Of a stretch of 24,013 nt of DNA, positions 6,984-16,338 are shown piece by piece. A model generated the notes under the pieces. It saw only the letters and a list, made by a program, of their open reading frames with translations. It was not told the origin of the DNA and searched no databases. Source of the stretch: Bacteriovoracaceae bacterium UBA4573 (GTDB lineage: Bacteria > Bdellovibrionota > UBA1018 > UBA923). The stretch's first letter is position 1; every line of letters starts with the position of its first letter. A program made the translations under genes and the position numbers. Location of the stretch: assembly GCA_002387735.1 (NCBI GenBank), contig DGKJ01000017.1:21158-45170 (forward strand). The letters are read 5' to 3'.

Positions 6984-7924
6984 GCCGCCGCCTTTCTTGG
7001 GGCGTCGGTCAGCGAAAAATTCATAAGCCGACTGAGCTTTCGCACTAGGCGACTTTCCCAAAGTACGCGAAACTGCACCCCGGTGCCACCACAGATCCAC
7101 CGAGCCAACTCTACAATTTCTGCGAGCTCGTCGCCGTACTGAATCATTTTTCCACGACGACTAAGAGTCTCTACTACCCGACGATCGAGATTCGATATTC
7201 CTGGAATTTCCCCTTTTTTAGCCAACTCGAAAGAGTAGGCCCGATCGCTGTCTTGAGCCGTGTATCCCGCAGTCGCCATAGCGATGAGTCGTAGGTTAGG
7301 ACTATCATCACGGTAAACGCTCAATTCTTCGCAATAGATCGACGTCAAAAAATCTTTTAGGAACTCTTCTTTGGGAGCTTCAGTCCATAGCAAAAGTAAA
7401 GTCGCCACAGAGGCTACTCTTAAGCTGTGTTCGTGTAAGTCGACCGAGTGTTCAACGACATAGTCAATGGTCTGAGGGTGGGGAACGTGCAACAACTTAT
7501 TCAAGAAAAAGACCGCTACATCGGCGTCCCCGTTTTTCTTCATGACAAGATCAGAAAGCCACTCAGTGTCTTTGCGAATCAAACTGGTTTTTTCAAACGG
7601 CGCTAGAGACCCATCGAATAGCAGTTCCTCTACTCGTTTCACTGACATCGCCAACTTTCCGTAACGCTCGTCGAGTGCCGGAAAAATTGAATATACGTGC
7701 CCGAATCGTAAAAAACGATCTAAGGTTTTTTGTTCGAGCGGGTGCAAAGATCTCGCCATTAAAATAAATTTGTTTCGCGACTCCATGCGCGCATACAGCG
7801 GCCGGTCCACGAGCGTACCCACCCGCAACTGACTTACGTCGACCGGAATATATTCCAACTCCGTGCCGGAGTTATTATTTTTGTCGCTCTCTTTGGCCAT
7901 AGTATTAGGCGCGAGTGTATACAC
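6980..7924 (-). CDS. Degenerate HD-domain-like protein with a DUF3391-like N-terminus
   Basis: This protein of about 314 residues is cytoplasmic by sequence. The N-terminal part, YIPVDVSQLRVGTLVDRPLY, resembles the segment found ahead of many HD-GYP proteins. The middle, LHEHSLRVASVATLL, matches a core helix of HD domains. The metal-binding HD pair and the GYP motif are not evident, so it is probably not an active phosphodiesterase. The family assignment is tentative. The start is uncertain: GTG at 7924 has GAAGAGGAG three bases upstream; ATG at 7900 has no ribosome site; a TTG at 8002 would overlap oppF by 41 bases. It lies 37 bases after oppF and overlaps the coiled-coil gene by four bases, so those two products probably act together. 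Confidence 0.7.
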   Translation of the reverse strand: MYTLAPNTMAKESDKNNNSGTELEYIPVDVSQLRVGTLVDRPLYARMESRNKFILMARSLHPLEQKTLDRFLRFGHVYSIFPALDERYGKLAMSVKRVEELLFDGSLAPFEKTSLIRKDTEWLSDLVMKKNGDADVAVFFLNKLLHVPHPQTIDYVVEHSVDLHEHSLRVASVATLLLLWTEAPKEEFLKDFLTSIYCEELSVYRDDSPNLRLIAMATAGYTAQDSDRAYSFELAKKGEIPGISNLDRRVVETLSRRGKMIQYGDELAEIVELARWICGGTGVQFRVLWESRLVRKLSRLMNFSLTDAPRKAAA

Positions 7925-7961
7925 CCGCTCCTCTTCTCGTATCGGAAAATTCGCTTTTTTA

Positions 7962-8966
7962 TCAAAGAGATCCGCGCTGTCCGGCGTAGAAACAGGCGGC
8001 AAGATGATCAGATTTGCCCGCCTGGTCGCTGGTTCCTGGTCGGAATTGCAGGGCAGGATATTCCTGTCGGCAATTTTCCTTCACGTTGGGACATCGCGGG
8101 TGAAAATGGCAGCCATTTGGTGGGGAAATAGGACTAGGAACATCGCCCTCTAAGATTAGGCGTTCCTTTTTGAAGTTTGGATCAGGAATCGGAATAGCAC
8201 TCAGCAAAGCTCGCGTGTAGGGGTGCTGTGGCCTGGTGTAAATTTCCTTCGCCTCAGCTTGTTCGACAATTTTTCCAAGATACATGACGGCAACTCGATC
8301 GCTCATATGTTCAACTACCTTGAGGTCATGTGAAATAAACAAGTAGGTTAACTTGAACTCCTTTTGCAGATCCATCATGAGATTTAATATCTGAGATTGA
8401 ATCGAAACATCCAGCGCGCTTACCGGTTCATCGCAAACGATAAATTCTGGCTCTACCGCTAAGGCTCGCGCTATACATATTCGCTGGCGTTGACCGCCGG
8501 AAAACTCGTGGGGATAACGAAACATAGCTTCGGAGCGCAAACCACAGAGATCCAACAAAGTTTTTACGCGTTTATCTTTTTCCCCTTTATAGAGTCCGTG
8601 TATCGATAGAGGTTCTGAAATGATATCTCCCACTGTCATTCGTGGATTAAGCGAAGCGTAGGGGTCTTGAAATATAATCTGCATTTTTCGGCGAAGTCTT
8701 CGCATTTCGCGAGTTCCGAGCCGGGTGATATCCGCACCGTCATAAAATATTGTGCCAGCGGTCGGTTCTAGTAACCGTAAAATACATCGACCAAGGGTAG
8801 ATTTTCCGCAACCGCTTTCGCCCACAAGACCCAAAGTCTCTCCTCGGTGAATCGCGATACTGACGTCGGAAACAGCGTGGACGTTTGCAATTTCACGGGA
8901 GAAAATTCCGCCTTTTATTGGAAAACGTTTTACAAGATTTTTAACTTCAATCAACGGCGCTGCCAT
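7962..8966 (-). CDS. oppF: Oligopeptide ABC transporter, ATP-binding subunit OppF/DppF
   Basis: This 334-residue ATPase has Walker A GESGCGKST at residues 49-57, the signature SGGQRQR, Walker B FIVCDEP and the switch His in ISHDL. The C-terminus carries the Cys-bearing extension typical of peptide-transporter ATPases (GCHFHPRCP...C). It pairs with OppD at the inner membrane to drive peptide import. The ATG at 8966 has AAAGGA nine bases upstream; the longer TTG start at 8987 is less likely. Its start lies 16 bases inside oppD, which suggests coupled translation. Opp and Dpp ATPases cannot be told apart reliably by sequence alone. Confidence 0.93.
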   Translation of the reverse strand: MAAPLIEVKNLVKRFPIKGGIFSREIANVHAVSDVSIAIHRGETLGLVGESGCGKSTLGRCILRLLEPTAGTIFYDGADITRLGTREMRRLRRKMQIIFQDPYASLNPRMTVGDIISEPLSIHGLYKGEKDKRVKTLLDLCGLRSEAMFRYPHEFSGGQRQRICIARALAVEPEFIVCDEPVSALDVSIQSQILNLMMDLQKEFKLTYLFISHDLKVVEHMSDRVAVMYLGKIVEQAEAKEIYTRPQHPYTRALLSAIPIPDPNFKKERLILEGDVPSPISPPNGCHFHPRCPNVKENCRQEYPALQFRPGTSDQAGKSDHLAACFYAGQRGSL

Positions 8967-9973
8967 GGTGCTAAATCCTTTATACAAGCGGCCCTGTGAC
9001 TATCACCCCGTACCGAACGAAGTTCGGGTTCCGCGGTTTTGCATTCTTCCGTGGCAAACGTACAGCGGGTTTGGAAACGGCAACCTTTCGGAAGCTCAAG
9101 CAGACTTGGCACTATGCCAGGAATCGTATCCAATTTTTTTTTCTGCTGTGACGAATCCCGTTCCCCCGAAGTCGCAGAAACGGGTTTAAAGACCGGAACG
9201 CTGTTTAAAAGTCCGCGCGTATAGGGATGAAGTGGTTCGCCAAAAATTTCGGCGACACTTCCCTGCTCTACCACCTTACCAGCGTACATGACCAATACCT
9301 CGTCGGCGGTTTCGGCTATGATTCCGAGATCGTGGGTAATAAGAATCATGGCCATGCCAAATGTTTCCCTTAACCGCCGCATCAGGTCTAAAATTTGAGC
9401 TTGAATCGTTACATCGAGCGCCGTGGTCGGTTCGTCGGCAATCAACAAGTCTGGATTACACGAAAGCGCCATTGCGATCATCACTCGTTGACGCATTCCA
9501 CCACTAAGCTGATGCGGATAATCGTCCAAACGACTTTCCGGCGAAGAAATGCCCACAAGTTTTAGCATTTCACAAGCGCGAGCTCGAGCATCAGCTCGAC
9601 TCACGTTCTGGTGCAATCGAACTGCTTCGACTATCTGATCACCAACTGTAAAAACTGGATTAAGCGACGTCATGGGTTCTTGAAAAATCATTGAAATTTC
9701 GTTGCCGCGAATTTTTCGCATCTCCGAAAGTGGCAGTTGCAATAAATCTTTGCCTTTATACAAAATTTGCCCTGACGAAATTCGACCTGGCGGCGTAGGA
9801 ATCAAACGCATGATCGACAACGACGTTACGCTCTTGCCACAACCACTTTCACCTACGATACCAATTGTTTTGCCTTTTTTGACGGCGAAACTTACATCGT
9901 CGACCGCACATACTGTACCAGCTTCGGTAACAAATTCAGTTCGAAGATTTTTTACTTCCAGTATGGTTTCCAT
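8951..9973 (-). CDS. oppD: Oligopeptide ABC transporter, ATP-binding subunit OppD/DppD
   Basis: This 340-residue ATPase has Walker A GESGCGKSV at residues 41-49, signature LSGGMRQR, Walker B LLIADEP and ITHDL. The C-terminal extension GCRFQTRCTFATEEC is the conserved Cys motif of this family; some members bind an iron-sulfur cluster there. The start at 9973 has AAAAGG five bases upstream and follows the oppC stop by one base. The frame extends to 10018, but that would overlap oppC. It forms the ATPase pair with OppF. Confidence 0.93.
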   Translation of the reverse strand: METILEVKNLRTEFVTEAGTVCAVDDVSFAVKKGKTIGIVGESGCGKSVTSLSIMRLIPTPPGRISSGQILYKGKDLLQLPLSEMRKIRGNEISMIFQEPMTSLNPVFTVGDQIVEAVRLHQNVSRADARARACEMLKLVGISSPESRLDDYPHQLSGGMRQRVMIAMALSCNPDLLIADEPTTALDVTIQAQILDLMRRLRETFGMAMILITHDLGIIAETADEVLVMYAGKVVEQGSVAEIFGEPLHPYTRGLLNSVPVFKPVSATSGERDSSQQKKKLDTIPGIVPSLLELPKGCRFQTRCTFATEECKTAEPELRSVRGDSHRAACIKDLAPWQRR

Positions 9974-9974
9974 T

Positions 9975-10850
9975 TCAACCTTTTCGCAGTTTAGGATCAA
10001 AAGCGTCGCGCAGCGCATCGCCCAATATATTGAAGGCCAAAATTACAAAAAACATGGCAAACGTCGCTGCCGTAAGCTGCCACCACACTCCACGCGCAAG
10101 TTCCAGTTTCGCATCGTCAATCATCACTCCCCAACTAGGCTGTCCCTGCACACCTAATCCTAGGTACGAAAGTATAACCTCGGATTTAATAGCAATCTGA
10201 AACTGCAGTGACATGTTGATGATCACAATGTGCAATACATTGGGCAGTATATGCCGAAAAATTCGAATCCGGTGCCCGGCCCCTATCGCTTCAGCAGCAA
10301 TCACATATTCCCTGGATTTGTGTTTCATGAACTCGCCGCGGATCAAACGAGCAAGACTCACCCAGCTTGTAATGCCCAGTGCGATGTAAACCGAAAACAG
10401 ACCCTTGCCCAGAATGTAAGCGATTGCGATTAACAACATTATTCCGGGAATCGACGAAAGTGTGGTGTAAAACCAGACAATCACATCGTCGACTTTGCCA
10501 CCAAAATAGCCGCCGAATGCACCCAGCGTAACCCCTATCGGTATCGCAATCAACGAAGTCATTAGGCCCACGCTCATAGCAACCCGCGTGCCGTGAATAA
10601 CCTTATAGAGCACGCTCCGCCCAAAAATATCGGTGCCGAATATAGTTTTAAAATTTTCGAAACTCGGCGATGCATAAGGTCCGCCTACTTCGGCGTCCCA
10701 AGTCGAAGCGAGAAGTCCAAACTTAGAACACAGCGCCACGAGTGAGTAGAGTACGATAACTCCCAAAGCCCACAAAGCTAGTCTATCACGACGAATCCTA
10801 CGCCAAGCATCTTGCCACAACGACTTACTCTGGCTGGGTAACCGGATCAT
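9975..10850 (-). CDS. oppC: Oligopeptide ABC transporter permease OppC/DppC
   Basis: The 291-residue protein has an N-terminal cytoplasmic stretch, a first membrane helix (about 25-47), a periplasmic loop with FGTDIFGRSV (a family hallmark) and five more helices. The EAA loop, which contacts the ATPases, reads REYVIAAEAIGAGHRIRIF. The SYLGLG motif near the end is also typical. It forms the translocation pore together with OppB. Its ATG overlaps the oppB stop by four bases (ATGA), and its stop is one base from the oppD start. Confidence 0.94.
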   Translation of the reverse strand: MIRLPSQSKSLWQDAWRRIRRDRLALWALGVIVLYSLVALCSKFGLLASTWDAEVGGPYASPSFENFKTIFGTDIFGRSVLYKVIHGTRVAMSVGLMTSLIAIPIGVTLGAFGGYFGGKVDDVIVWFYTTLSSIPGIMLLIAIAYILGKGLFSVYIALGITSWVSLARLIRGEFMKHKSREYVIAAEAIGAGHRIRIFRHILPNVLHIVIINMSLQFQIAIKSEVILSYLGLGVQGQPSWGVMIDDAKLELARGVWWQLTAATFAMFFVILAFNILGDALRDAFDPKLRKG

Positions 10851-11782
10851 CGCATCCTCACTCTGGGGTCGACTACGCTGTAAAGCAAGTCGGTGGCCAA
10901 CGCAAAAACCATAAAAAGTAGCGTTTCGATTGTCGTCATTGCTTTAATCACAGGAAAATCAGAGTTATGAATTGCATCAATCGTAATGCTCCCCAACCCG
11001 GGAATTCCGAAAAAGTTTTCAAGCAAAAACGAACCCGTAATCAACACCGGAATTTGAATCACAACGTAAGTAAGCACGGGGATCAAAGCATTTTTCAGTA
11101 CATGATGGAATAGGATTTTCTTTTCGGACTGCCCCTTTGCCCTGGCAGTTCGCACATAGTCCTGATTTACCTCGTCGAGTACAAAGGTACGAAAGACCCT
11201 CACATTAATTCCTAGACTCACCACCACCCAAATAATCGCAGGCAAAGCGATGTACTTAAATCGGTAGAGAATATCTGTGTCGTACCCTGAAATCGGAAAT
11301 AGCCCCAGCCAATACGCAAAAACATATTGACCGAATAAAATGTAAGCAAGCGCGGACACGCTCATTCCCATTACGCAAAGTACAACCACCGCGCGATCGA
11401 AAAAGGTTCCGCGATAAAACGAAACAAGTAACGCAATGGCTAAACCAAGCAGTATTTCCACAATGAAGGCAGGAATCGCCAGCGACAGCGAGGCTGGCAT
11501 ACCTCGCCAAATCATATCGGTAATTTGTTGTTTAGTGGTGTAGCTACGACCAAAATCTAGAGTTGCAACCGATTTTAAATAATCAAAAAACTGCTCAACC
11601 TTGCTTTTATCGAGCCCCAATTCCCTCCTCAGCTCTAGGATTTGAGTTTCGGTCGCGTGTTTACCAAGCATCTGATAAGCGGGGTCCCCACCGACCAAAT
11701 TAAACAGGGTAAAGATAATAAGGCAAACCCCGAACAATGTAGGAATAGCGTACAGTAAACGACGAATGACGAAAGCCATCAT
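10847..11782 (-). CDS. oppB: Oligopeptide ABC transporter permease OppB/DppB
   Basis: The 311-residue protein begins MMAFVIRRLLYAIPTLFGV, the classic DppB/OppB N-terminus, and has six predicted helices. The EAA loop is QDYVRTARAKGQSEKKILF. The motif IPGLGS near the C-terminus also marks the family. The first of two adjacent ATG codons overlaps the oppA TGA by four bases; the second would give a protein one residue shorter. It is the partner of OppC. Confidence 0.94.
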   Translation of the reverse strand: MMAFVIRRLLYAIPTLFGVCLIIFTLFNLVGGDPAYQMLGKHATETQILELRRELGLDKSKVEQFFDYLKSVATLDFGRSYTTKQQITDMIWRGMPASLSLAIPAFIVEILLGLAIALLVSFYRGTFFDRAVVVLCVMGMSVSALAYILFGQYVFAYWLGLFPISGYDTDILYRFKYIALPAIIWVVVSLGINVRVFRTFVLDEVNQDYVRTARAKGQSEKKILFHHVLKNALIPVLTYVVIQIPVLITGSFLLENFFGIPGLGSITIDAIHNSDFPVIKAMTTIETLLFMVFALATDLLYSVVDPRVRMR

Positions 11783-13554
11783 CGTTCAAGCACTCTCTTT
11801 CTCGCTTCGGCATCGACGCGCAGGTACTTGTCGGAGTTGTATTCGAATGCATGGACTTTCAAATTGTGAAGCCAAGAATGAGTCAGACGATTCTCATTTC
11901 GGTGCACGGCTACAATCCAAGGCACATCTTCCTCGTAAATGCTTCGCATCCGCTTGATCAACGCCAGGCGTTCTTTATCATCACGAGTTCGAATGAATTT
12001 TTCGAACAACACATCATAGGCTGGATTTTTGTAGCTCGTTTTATTAGAGCCCGGAGCTTCGCGAGGACCGTACAATAGTTGAAGTCCGTTTTCTGGGTCG
12101 GGGTAATCGTAAACCCAAACTATTCCGCCCCAGACTTGAGCTTGTTTTTTGGCAATTCGTGAATTCAATTCAGGCCAAGAAACCTGATTGAGTTTGATCC
12201 GAATCCCGATTTTAGCCATGGATCGAACAAAATATTCCGCCACTTGGCGAGCCGTAGGATCCGACCGAAGGTCATAAGTGAGTTCGGGCAGTCCTTTACC
12301 TTCTGGGAATCCGTTTTTTGCTAGTAGCTCTTGCGCTTTCGCGACATTAAATTCGCGATATTTATTTTTATATTCGGAATCGTAGCCGAACACCCCCGGA
12401 GGAATCATGCTCTCGGCTTTTTTTCCCAAGCCGAGATAAAACATTCCAATCGTGGGGGCTTCGTCGTACGCAAGCGACATAGCTTGTCGTAAAAATTTGC
12501 GTTTTGGCCCACCAACAACAGGGTCTGTTTGATTGAATGCGATGTAACTAAATTCAACCCCTGGGGAACTCAACAACTTCATGCCCCGTTCACTTACTTC
12601 ACGGGTGGGCTTAAAGTCGTCGGTCAGAATATTTTTGGCGTTGTCCTTTGGAATTTTCACCAAATAGTCGTGATTATTTTGCTGAAAATTCAGCCATGCG
12701 GGCTGGTCTTCAGAAATAACGTCATCGATAATTCTATCTACAAACGGAATTGGCTTTCCTGCGTCAGCCAATAAACCGGCCTCGCGATCACCGGCCTCGC
12801 CTTCGCTCGGATAAGTTTCTAGTCGATACTTCGGATGGCGCGTCCATATGATTTGATTTTGTTCGAAACGTTCCAATACGAAAGGCCCCGTGCCCACCGA
12901 ACGGGTCGTGAGATCTTGGCCGTATTTTTCGGCAGCTTCTCGAGCCAATACCGTAGTGGCGGGCATCGTGAGCATATGAATAAATAATGGATCTTCCCTT
13001 GTCAGGCGCACCTCGAGCGTAAAATCGTCAATCGCCTTTAATCCCTCGACCGGAAGATCATAGTGAGAGGTGCCCGAATTAGCATCGCCTTGTTTTAGTT
13101 TTTCACGCCATTCATTTAAGCCTACGATCCGACCATCGAGCGCCCACCACACCTCTGATGCAGTTTTCGGATCCGCTAAGCGCATCCACGAAAAAATGAA
13201 ATCTTTCGCAACTACCCGTCGCCCCTTGCCTTCTGGAAAACATGCGTCGTCCTGAAAATACACATCCTGCTTCAATCGAATCGTATAGGTTTTTCCATCT
13301 GCTGAAATCGCGGGCATCGCCGCGGCAATGTTGGGCACTACTTCATATGGACGCTTCAAATAGTGGTACTGATACAAGCCCTCATAAGTACGTCGAACCG
13401 CGGTTCCAGAGAAAAAATCATTCGCGTGCGCGGGGTCCAAAGTTTTAATTTTCTCGCGCTGTGCGACCCTCAAGGTATTGCCAATATCGCGGCGCGGAGT
13501 GCACGCTGCACCAACGATCAACGCCAGTAACGAAAAAACCAAAATATAACGCAT
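11779..13554 (-). CDS. oppA: Oligopeptide-binding lipoprotein (SBP family 5, OppA-like)
   Basis: This is a 591-residue solute receptor. From the ATG at 13554 it has a lipoprotein signal with the lipobox VGAAC (Cys18), so it should be anchored in a membrane facing the periplasm. Family 5 motifs are clear: LDPAHANDF near the mature N-terminus, DFIFSWMRLADPKTAS (very close to OppA), VGTGPFVLE and FLRQAMSLAYD. The length is at the upper end for the family. It probably captures peptides for OppBCDF. An in-frame TTG at 13572 is a weaker start. The ATG has no strong Shine-Dalgarno sequence. A perfect TTGACA lies upstream on the minus strand in the 85-bp gap before it, but without a clear -10 box. 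Confidence 0.93.
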   Translation of the reverse strand: MRYILVFSLLALIVGAACTPRRDIGNTLRVAQREKIKTLDPAHANDFFSGTAVRRTYEGLYQYHYLKRPYEVVPNIAAAMPAISADGKTYTIRLKQDVYFQDDACFPEGKGRRVVAKDFIFSWMRLADPKTASEVWWALDGRIVGLNEWREKLKQGDANSGTSHYDLPVEGLKAIDDFTLEVRLTREDPLFIHMLTMPATTVLAREAAEKYGQDLTTRSVGTGPFVLERFEQNQIIWTRHPKYRLETYPSEGEAGDREAGLLADAGKPIPFVDRIIDDVISEDQPAWLNFQQNNHDYLVKIPKDNAKNILTDDFKPTREVSERGMKLLSSPGVEFSYIAFNQTDPVVGGPKRKFLRQAMSLAYDEAPTIGMFYLGLGKKAESMIPPGVFGYDSEYKNKYREFNVAKAQELLAKNGFPEGKGLPELTYDLRSDPTARQVAEYFVRSMAKIGIRIKLNQVSWPELNSRIAKKQAQVWGGIVWVYDYPDPENGLQLLYGPREAPGSNKTSYKNPAYDVLFEKFIRTRDDKERLALIKRMRSIYEEDVPWIVAVHRNENRLTHSWLHNLKVHAFEYNSDKYLRVDAEARKRVLER

Positions 13555-13639
13555 CGATAAACGGCAAATCAAAGCTTGAATCCTCTAGCAAAAAGGTGCC
13601 CGCATCAATTCGGGTTGTCAAACAATGCGCCGCGAGTTT

Positions 13640-14392
13640 TTACTGACGTACTTTTCGGAATTTTTTGAGCGCACGCTCTAGCGCAGCCGACGAAAAAACC
13701 GTCGCGTCAATTGGTTCGTTCCAAATTTGTTCGCGCCAATCGAGTTGAATTTGAATATTTTTACCGCTCAACCCCACTTTTGCGGGCAAATAGAAATCTT
13801 TGGTATCTTGATAGGCCGAATATTCAACCGAATAACCGAGCCCCGGAGAAGAAACGGACTTCGCGAAAAGTCGTGGCCCCGGGTCAACCCACTGCATCTC
13901 GATCAGAACATTTCCAGAACTCGCGGCCGATCCACCGGTACTGACCTGAAATCCAAGGTCGCCATGCGCACTTACACGGCCGTCAGAAGGCAACTGGGGT
14001 AGGCCCAACAATAGCCCGGGAAACTCTCGAACTGGAAGTCCGTACCAGGTTTTTGTCACTTCAAAATAGGACCTTCGATCAAAGTCGACCCACAAAAAGC
14101 GGCCCGTTTCGTTGAGCAACATCATGGCATGAGTGGTCCCTACCAAGTCGACAGCTTCCAAACGCAACAGACTATGCCCAGCTCTGGTGCGGTCAATGGC
14201 GACATTGGCCGGAAACGCGACTGCGCCCTCAGGGGTTTTTACGCTTATCCATGCCTTGCCACGTACCGTCTTTACCGCCGCCGAAGTAGCGGCGATCGAC
14301 TCCACCGCCTTGCGGGGACTAAATTCCGCGGAACGGTGAGCGCAAGCTGTTACCAATAGCGAACAGAATCCCAACAGTAGTACTTTTATCAT
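13640..14392 (-). CDS. LolB-like outer membrane lipoprotein (probable)
   Basis: The 250-residue protein has a lipobox LVTAC with Cys17. The mature part is beta-rich, without membrane helices: VRGKAWISVKTPEGAVAFPANVAIDR, then LLRLEAVDLVGTTHAMMLL and FLWVDFDRRSYFEV, a pattern expected of the LolA/LolB fold. LolB receives lipoproteins from LolA and inserts them in the outer membrane. The gene follows the TPR lipoprotein gene by 41 bp. In Pseudomonas and relatives lolB also follows a large TPR-protein gene, which supports the call. Sequence identity to LolB is too low to judge by eye, and the related DUF4292 family is an alternative. No clear ribosome site precedes the ATG. Confidence 0.65.
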   Translation of the reverse strand: MIKVLLLGFCSLLVTACAHRSAEFSPRKAVESIAATSAAVKTVRGKAWISVKTPEGAVAFPANVAIDRTRAGHSLLRLEAVDLVGTTHAMMLLNETGRFLWVDFDRRSYFEVTKTWYGLPVREFPGLLLGLPQLPSDGRVSAHGDLGFQVSTGGSAASSGNVLIEMQWVDPGPRLFAKSVSSPGLGYSVEYSAYQDTKDFYLPAKVGLSGKNIQIQLDWREQIWNEPIDATVFSSAALERALKKFRKVRQ

Positions 14393-14433
14393 GTATTCAA
14401 AACCAAATGTGGCGGTTTACGGATTGAAGAGGT

Positions 14434-16290
14434 TCACTCTTGCGCGGGCAACCTAGAACTAGACTCAATGCTCCGCACTTTCTGCAAGACCTTTTCTTGA
14501 TCCGTTGGGTCGGTGTAGAGCTTTACAGCGTCGCGATATTTTTGCAACGCTTTCCGTTTGAGATTGTGTTTGAAATAGGCGTCGCCCAGATGCTCTACGA
14601 TTATTCCTTCATCAGGGCGCAATTTATGGGCTCTTTCAAATTCCTTAATCGCCTGGGGTAACTTTCCCCTTACCATTAGAATGTAAGCGTAACTATCTAC
14701 AATGTATCCGTCGTTAGGTTTAAGTTTTAACGCGGTGAAAACCAATCGTTCCGCCTCGTCGAGTTTTTGACCGCGAGTCGCGTAGGTGTATCCCACGTAG
14801 TTGAGGGCGTGCACATTATTAGGATTGATCGCTAAAATTTTCTGCATGAGTTCGATGGCGTCGTTTTGGCGCCCTTGCTTGTCGTAGAGTGAGCCGAGGT
14901 AATACAACACGCGCTCGTCATCGCCGAACTCCGATCTTGTGTTTTCAAGCGCCTTGACTGCAGCGTCGATCTGTTTGCCGTCTTCCAGTAAGGATGCTTT
15001 GAAGAGATGGTATTGTAGGATTTTCGGTGCGCGCGCAATGCGCCGGTCCATCCATCGCAAAGCCCCTTCATGGTCGCCCTTGCCCTTTAGCAATTGGGCT
15101 ACATGTAGCGAAGAATCCACGACCAAACTGCTTTCAGACTCTGAAGCTTCGGCCAGGTACTTGAACTCTCTCAATGCGTCATCTTCGCGCTTGTGCTCTT
15201 CGTACACCGAGGCCAGATAATATCGAACCTTTTCGGCTTCAGGATTTTTTTCGAGAATTGACTTAAACACTTCGATTGCTTGATCGTATTTCTTGCGTTC
15301 GACGTAGATTAATCCGATTTTCACTCTTACATTTAAATTTTCGTCGTCAGCCTGATCGAGAAGTAATAAAAATTTTAGCGCTTGGTCGTAATCTTCCCGG
15401 TCTATGTGCAACTGCGCCAGGCGAGCGACAGCTTGTAGATCCCCCGCCTGCTCGTACAGGTCCAGATACACAGCGATAGCTTCTTTCTCGCGTTTTTTTT
15501 CTTCTAACAAAACGCCGAGAGTTAATGCGGCCTGCGAAAAATTTGGGCGAATCTCAAGAGCTTTGCGATAGTACTGAATTGCCTGCGTATCTTTTTCTTC
15601 ATGCTGATAGGCGCGGCCCAAGTAGTAGTACCCGTAAAAGGACTCCGGATCCTTATCGACCAATTTTCGCAACACAGTGATGGCTTCTTTGGCCCGACCT
15701 TCTTCGAGTAAGAGCGAACCCTTGAAAACGTATGCTTCAGTGTTGTTCTTGTCGTGCTTTAGAACTAGGTCGTACTGTTCGAGCGCTTCTTTTATGAGTT
15801 TGGTCGACGAATATAATCCAGCGAGCAATAACCGCGCGTCTACATGGGTGCGATCAAGCTCGAGTGCGGCCTTGCACTCTTCGATCGCGAACGTCAATAA
15901 ACCCCGTTTTACATACTCCCCCGCGAGTCGAGTGTGAACCACTGCCGATTTCGGGTCATAAACCAAGGCTAACTTAAATTCTTCAATCGCTTTTTCACTG
16001 TTCCCCTCAAGCGAATAAGCTTGGCCCAACGCAAAATGAGTGGCCGCTTGATTGCCGCTCAGCGATGGGTCGATGTGGGCAGAAGGAAAAGATGTTGTTT
16101 TTGCACCAGACTCGTTCTCGAGTTTTTCGGGACTGGGGGAATCAATACCGGAACTTGTTGCCGGGTCAATTTCGGTGATGTTCGGCGAACGCGAAACGGT
16201 GGAGCAAGCGGCTAAAAGCGCCGCAATTACAACGCTCCACAGCGTCGCGACTACTGCAAAAAACTTCTTATTTTTCGAGCCGCTCACCAT
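14434..16290 (-). CDS. Tetratricopeptide-repeat lipoprotein
   Basis: The 618-residue protein has a lipoprotein signal ending LLAAC (Cys29), a Ser/Pro-rich linker to about residue 75, and roughly a dozen TPR units covering nearly all the rest. Typical repeats are AIEEFKLALVYDPKSA, AIQYYRKALEIRPNFSQA, AIEVFKSILEKNPEAE and AIELMQKILAINPNNVHALN. TPR superhelices bind proteins, so an envelope assembly or scaffold role is likely. The ATG at 16290 has AGGA six bases upstream. It is the first gene of a two-gene unit with the LolB-like lipoprotein; the arrangement resembles the TPR-lolB pair of gammaproteobacteria, although the partner protein is not known to be required for LolB there. Confidence 0.88.
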   Translation of the reverse strand: MVSGSKNKKFFAVVATLWSVVIAALLAACSTVSRSPNITEIDPATSSGIDSPSPEKLENESGAKTTSFPSAHIDPSLSGNQAATHFALGQAYSLEGNSEKAIEEFKLALVYDPKSAVVHTRLAGEYVKRGLLTFAIEECKAALELDRTHVDARLLLAGLYSSTKLIKEALEQYDLVLKHDKNNTEAYVFKGSLLLEEGRAKEAITVLRKLVDKDPESFYGYYYLGRAYQHEEKDTQAIQYYRKALEIRPNFSQAALTLGVLLEEKKREKEAIAVYLDLYEQAGDLQAVARLAQLHIDREDYDQALKFLLLLDQADDENLNVRVKIGLIYVERKKYDQAIEVFKSILEKNPEAEKVRYYLASVYEEHKREDDALREFKYLAEASESESSLVVDSSLHVAQLLKGKGDHEGALRWMDRRIARAPKILQYHLFKASLLEDGKQIDAAVKALENTRSEFGDDERVLYYLGSLYDKQGRQNDAIELMQKILAINPNNVHALNYVGYTYATRGQKLDEAERLVFTALKLKPNDGYIVDSYAYILMVRGKLPQAIKEFERAHKLRPDEGIIVEHLGDAYFKHNLKRKALQKYRDAVKLYTDPTDQEKVLQKVRSIESSSRLPAQE

Positions 16291-16338
16291 GACATTCCTA
16301 TCTGTTTCAGACCCTTCGCCGCCCTGCGCCCTATTCAG

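Noticed and set aside
6984..7100. Longer start for the coiled-coil protein
   Set aside because: It would overlap the upstream gene by 120 bases, whereas the ATG at 6983 gives a standard four-base ATGA coupling.
13555..13639. Terminator or full promoter between the LolB-like gene and oppA
   Set aside because: A TTGACA and a weak CCCG/CGGG stem are present, but the -10 box is poor and the stem is too short to call either.
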